Shown: positions 22,826 through 24,591 of the stretch, piece after piece
Position numbering within the stretch: position 1 is the stretch's first letter
How the letters are laid out: each line of letters begins with the position of its first letter
Assembly (NCBI GenBank): GCA_002314465.1
Contig: DCGA01000125.1
Span: 1 to 24,591 of the forward strand
Direction of reading: 5' to 3'
From: a bacterium UBA1790
Lineage (GTDB): Bacteria > Bacteroidota > Bacteroidia > Bacteroidales > Muribaculaceae
DNA length: 24,591 bases
Position numbers and translations under genes: made by a program
The notes under the pieces: model-generated
The model's input: the letters and a program-made list of their open reading frames with translations, nothing else
What the model was told of the DNA's origin: nothing
The model's database searches: none

Positions 22826-24591
22826 TTAGCTTATGCGTACTGCAGCCGTTACACCCTTGACGTTCTTGAGGCGCTTGCACAGGTTTGTTACTACGCTTGC
22901 GTCTTCAATGAGCACATCGAGCTTGCAGTTGAATAGTCCGCTGCTTGCCTGGATGTTTAGGTTGCGCATGTTGATTGACATGTTGGTTGAGATGATATAG
23001 ATGATTTCCTGCAGGATGCCCATGCGGTCGATACCCTCTACATGGATGCTGGCAAGGAACTTCTCGCTGGTGACTTCCCAGTGGGTCTGTACCAGGCGGC
23101 CGCCAAAGCTGCTCTTCAGTTTCATTGCGGTGGGGCAGGTGAGTTTGTGCACGATGACCTCGTTGTCGTCGTTTACATAGCCCACTACGTCGTCACCGGG
23201 AATGGGGTGGCAGCACTTGGCTATCTTGTAGTTGCTCACGCCGTTCTCGGTCTTGAGCGTGTACACTTCCTTGGTGTTAATCTTCTCCTTGGTCTCGCTT
23301 TCTTGCTCGTCTTCTTTGTCTCGAGACGCAAACGGGTTGCGAAGCAACTTGGAGAAAATGCCTGTGGATTGCTGGCGTTTGTCTTTTTTGAGCAATTGTG
23401 GGCTCAGTGCAATCTCGTCATTTCCTATCATGAAGAAGAGTTCGTCCTTGTTCTGTGCACGTTCGTTGTTGATGATGCGCATCACCACGTCGTTGGTCAG
23501 TTCAAGGCCGTTGTCGGCAAGCATTACCTCAAGGCGTTTCTTGCCGCGCTCAATGATAGTGCGGCGGTCGTGGCGCAATGCGGCACGCAGGCGTGTCTTG
23601 CCCTTGGCTGTGACCAAGAAACTTTCCCACGATGGCTGTGGCTGCTGCGACTGCGAGGTAAGTATCTCTACCTGGTCGCCGCTTGCAAGTTTGTGCGACA
23701 GTGGCACGAGTTTGTGGTTTACCTTGCCTGCTATGCAGTGGGTTCCTATCTGGCTGTGAAGCGTGAACGCCATGTCGAGCACCGATGCGTCCTTGGGTAG
23801 TGTGATGAGTTCGCCCTTGGGGGTAAACACCACTATCTCGCTTGCAAAGAGGTTGAGTTTTATGGTGTCGAGGAAGTCGAGGGCATTGGGCTCGGGGTTT
23901 TTGAGGATATCCTCAATGGTCTGCAGCCACACTGCGAGTTCGCTTTCTTCCTCGCCTTCGCCTATCTTGTACTTCCAGTGTGCCGCAAATCCTCGCTCGG
24001 CGATGTCGTCCATGCGTCGGCTGCGTATCTGCACCTCCACCCACTTTCCGTCGGGACCCATCACGGTGATATGGAGGGCGCGGTAGCCGTTGGCCTTGGG
24101 CGTGCTTATCCAGTCGCGCACACGGTCGGGGTGCAAGCGGTACAGGTCGGTGATTTCGCTGTAGATGTTCCAGCAGATGCGTTTCTCGTCGCTCTCGTTG
24201 TCGCACTCAAAGACGATGCGAGCGGCATACAGGTCATATACTTCCTCGAAGGGTATGTGCTTGGTTTCCATCTTCTTCCAGATGGAGTAGCACGACTTGA
24301 CGCGGGCACGGAACTCATATTTCAGTCCGAGTTCGTCAAGATGTTCGCGTATGGGTTGCGAGAAGCGGGCAAAGAGTTCGTTACGGCTTTTCTCGCTGGT
24401 TGCGATTTGCTGGAGAATGGTGGCATATACCTCGGGGTGCTCATATTTGAAACTCAGGTCCTCGAGTTCGGTCTTGATGGCAAAGAGTCCCAGGCGATGG
24501 GCAAGGGGAGCATAGATGTAGAGCGTTTCGCCGGCAATCTTGTATTGCTTCTGGGGTGGCATGGATGCCAGCGTGCGCATGTTGTGCAGGC
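22826..24591 (-). CDS. RelA/SpoT homologue ((p)ppGpp synthetase/hydrolase), 5' end outside window
   Basis: The frame is open to the window edge; bases before ATG 24580 read L-H-N, the classic L-H-N-M-R-T-L at the end of the HD hydrolase domain, so the true start is upstream and hydrolase catalytic residues are not visible. Counting from that Met, the synthetase domain spans about 85-205: R-V-K-S-C-Y-S-I, Y-D-L-Y-A-A-R-I, P-K-A-N-G-Y-R-A-L-H and Glu182 in E-V-Q-I-R. The R-V-R-D before W-I-S-T-P-K matches the R-x-K-D type of bifunctional enzymes (Arg for Lys), not the E-x-D-D of synthetase-only RelA. Then come the TGS domain (about 248-308), a C-C-H-P-I-P-G-D segment and an ACT domain (about 510-584). 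A PgpH-type gene follows 11 bases later. Confidence 0.95.
   Translation of the reverse strand, partial: LHNMRTLASMPPQKQYKIAGETLYIYAPLAHRLGLFAIKTELEDLSFKYEHPEVYATILQQIATSEKSRNELFARFSQPIREHLDELGLKYEFRARVKSCYSIWKKMETKHIPFEEVYDLYAARIVFECDNESDEKRICWNIYSEITDLYRLHPDRVRDWISTPKANGYRALHITVMGPDGKWVEVQIRSRRMDDIAERGFAAHWKYKIGEGEEESELAVWLQTIEDILKNPEPNALDFLDTIKLNLFASEIVVFTPKGELITLPKDASVLDMAFTLHSQIGTHCIAGKVNHKLVPLSHKLASGDQVEILTSQSQQPQPSWESFLVTAKGKTRLRAALRHDRRTIIERGKKRLEVMLADNGLELTNDVVMRIINNERAQNKDELFFMIGNDEIALSPQLLKKDKRQQSTGIFSKLLRNPFASRDKEDEQESETKEKINTKEVYTLKTENGVSNYKIAKCCHPIPGDDVVGYVNDDNEVIVHKLTCPTAMKLKSSFGGRLVQTHWEVTSEKFLASIHVEGIDRMGILQEIIYIISTNMSINMRNLNIQASSGLFNCKLDVLIEDASVVTNLCKRLKNVKGVTAAVRIS

Noticed and set aside
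22815..22880. 22-codon extension of the PgpH-like gene
   Set aside because: It overlaps the 3' end of the RelA/SpoT gene and the added residues are Cys/Gln-rich with no homology cue; ATG 22814 stands 11 bases after the upstream stop.

Overview
The window is a stretch of Bacteroidales chromosome, most likely from a Muribaculaceae-type or related gut organism; the family-level guess is inference. Four things point there. Promoters fit the Bacteroidetes pattern (TTTG or TTG, about 19-20 bases, then TAnnTTTG), and start codons mostly lack a strong Shine-Dalgarno sequence. Secreted proteins end in type-IX-like C-terminal domains or in dockerin repeats. A BACON domain, a BspA-type leucine-rich repeat protein, a DUF4919-like protein and a Bacteroidetes-style LptD are all present. 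No rRNA, tRNA, CRISPR array, insertion sequence or prophage gene was seen.

Left part (1-8419, all +): five secreted proteins in a row. The first is cut by the window edge and carries a Cys-containing surface repeat and a type-IX-like tail. The second is an unrecognised secreted protein with a similar tail. The third is a large exported protein with a BACON domain and a C-terminal dockerin. The fourth and fifth look like one operon: a TolB/WD40-like beta-propeller, then a zinc N-acetylmuramoyl-L-alanine amidase fused to a carboxypeptidase-regulatory-like domain, a propeller-like region and a dockerin pair. Good rho-independent terminators and sigma-type promoters separate these units. This is the most unusual part of the window.

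Middle part (8614-17074, +): mostly housekeeping. It holds typA/bipA, dapF (DAP/lysine and peptidoglycan precursor), a 110-residue secreted protein that is little more than a signal peptide plus a sorting-domain-like fold, a branched-chain aminotransferase, a small HD-domain hydrolase, an LptD-family outer-membrane LPS assembly protein, and a YiiX-like permuted papain-fold protein directly after LptD.

Right part (17181-24591, all -): rpsO with its own promoter, a BspA-like leucine-rich-repeat secreted protein, a DUF4919-like secreted protein preceded by a small membrane protein, and a two-gene unit of a RelA/SpoT homologue (5' end outside the window) followed 11 bases later by a 7TM-HD (PgpH-type) phosphohydrolase. 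That pair puts (p)ppGpp metabolism and probable cyclic-di-AMP breakdown in one transcription unit. A terminator between the YiiX-like gene and rpsO can serve both converging units.
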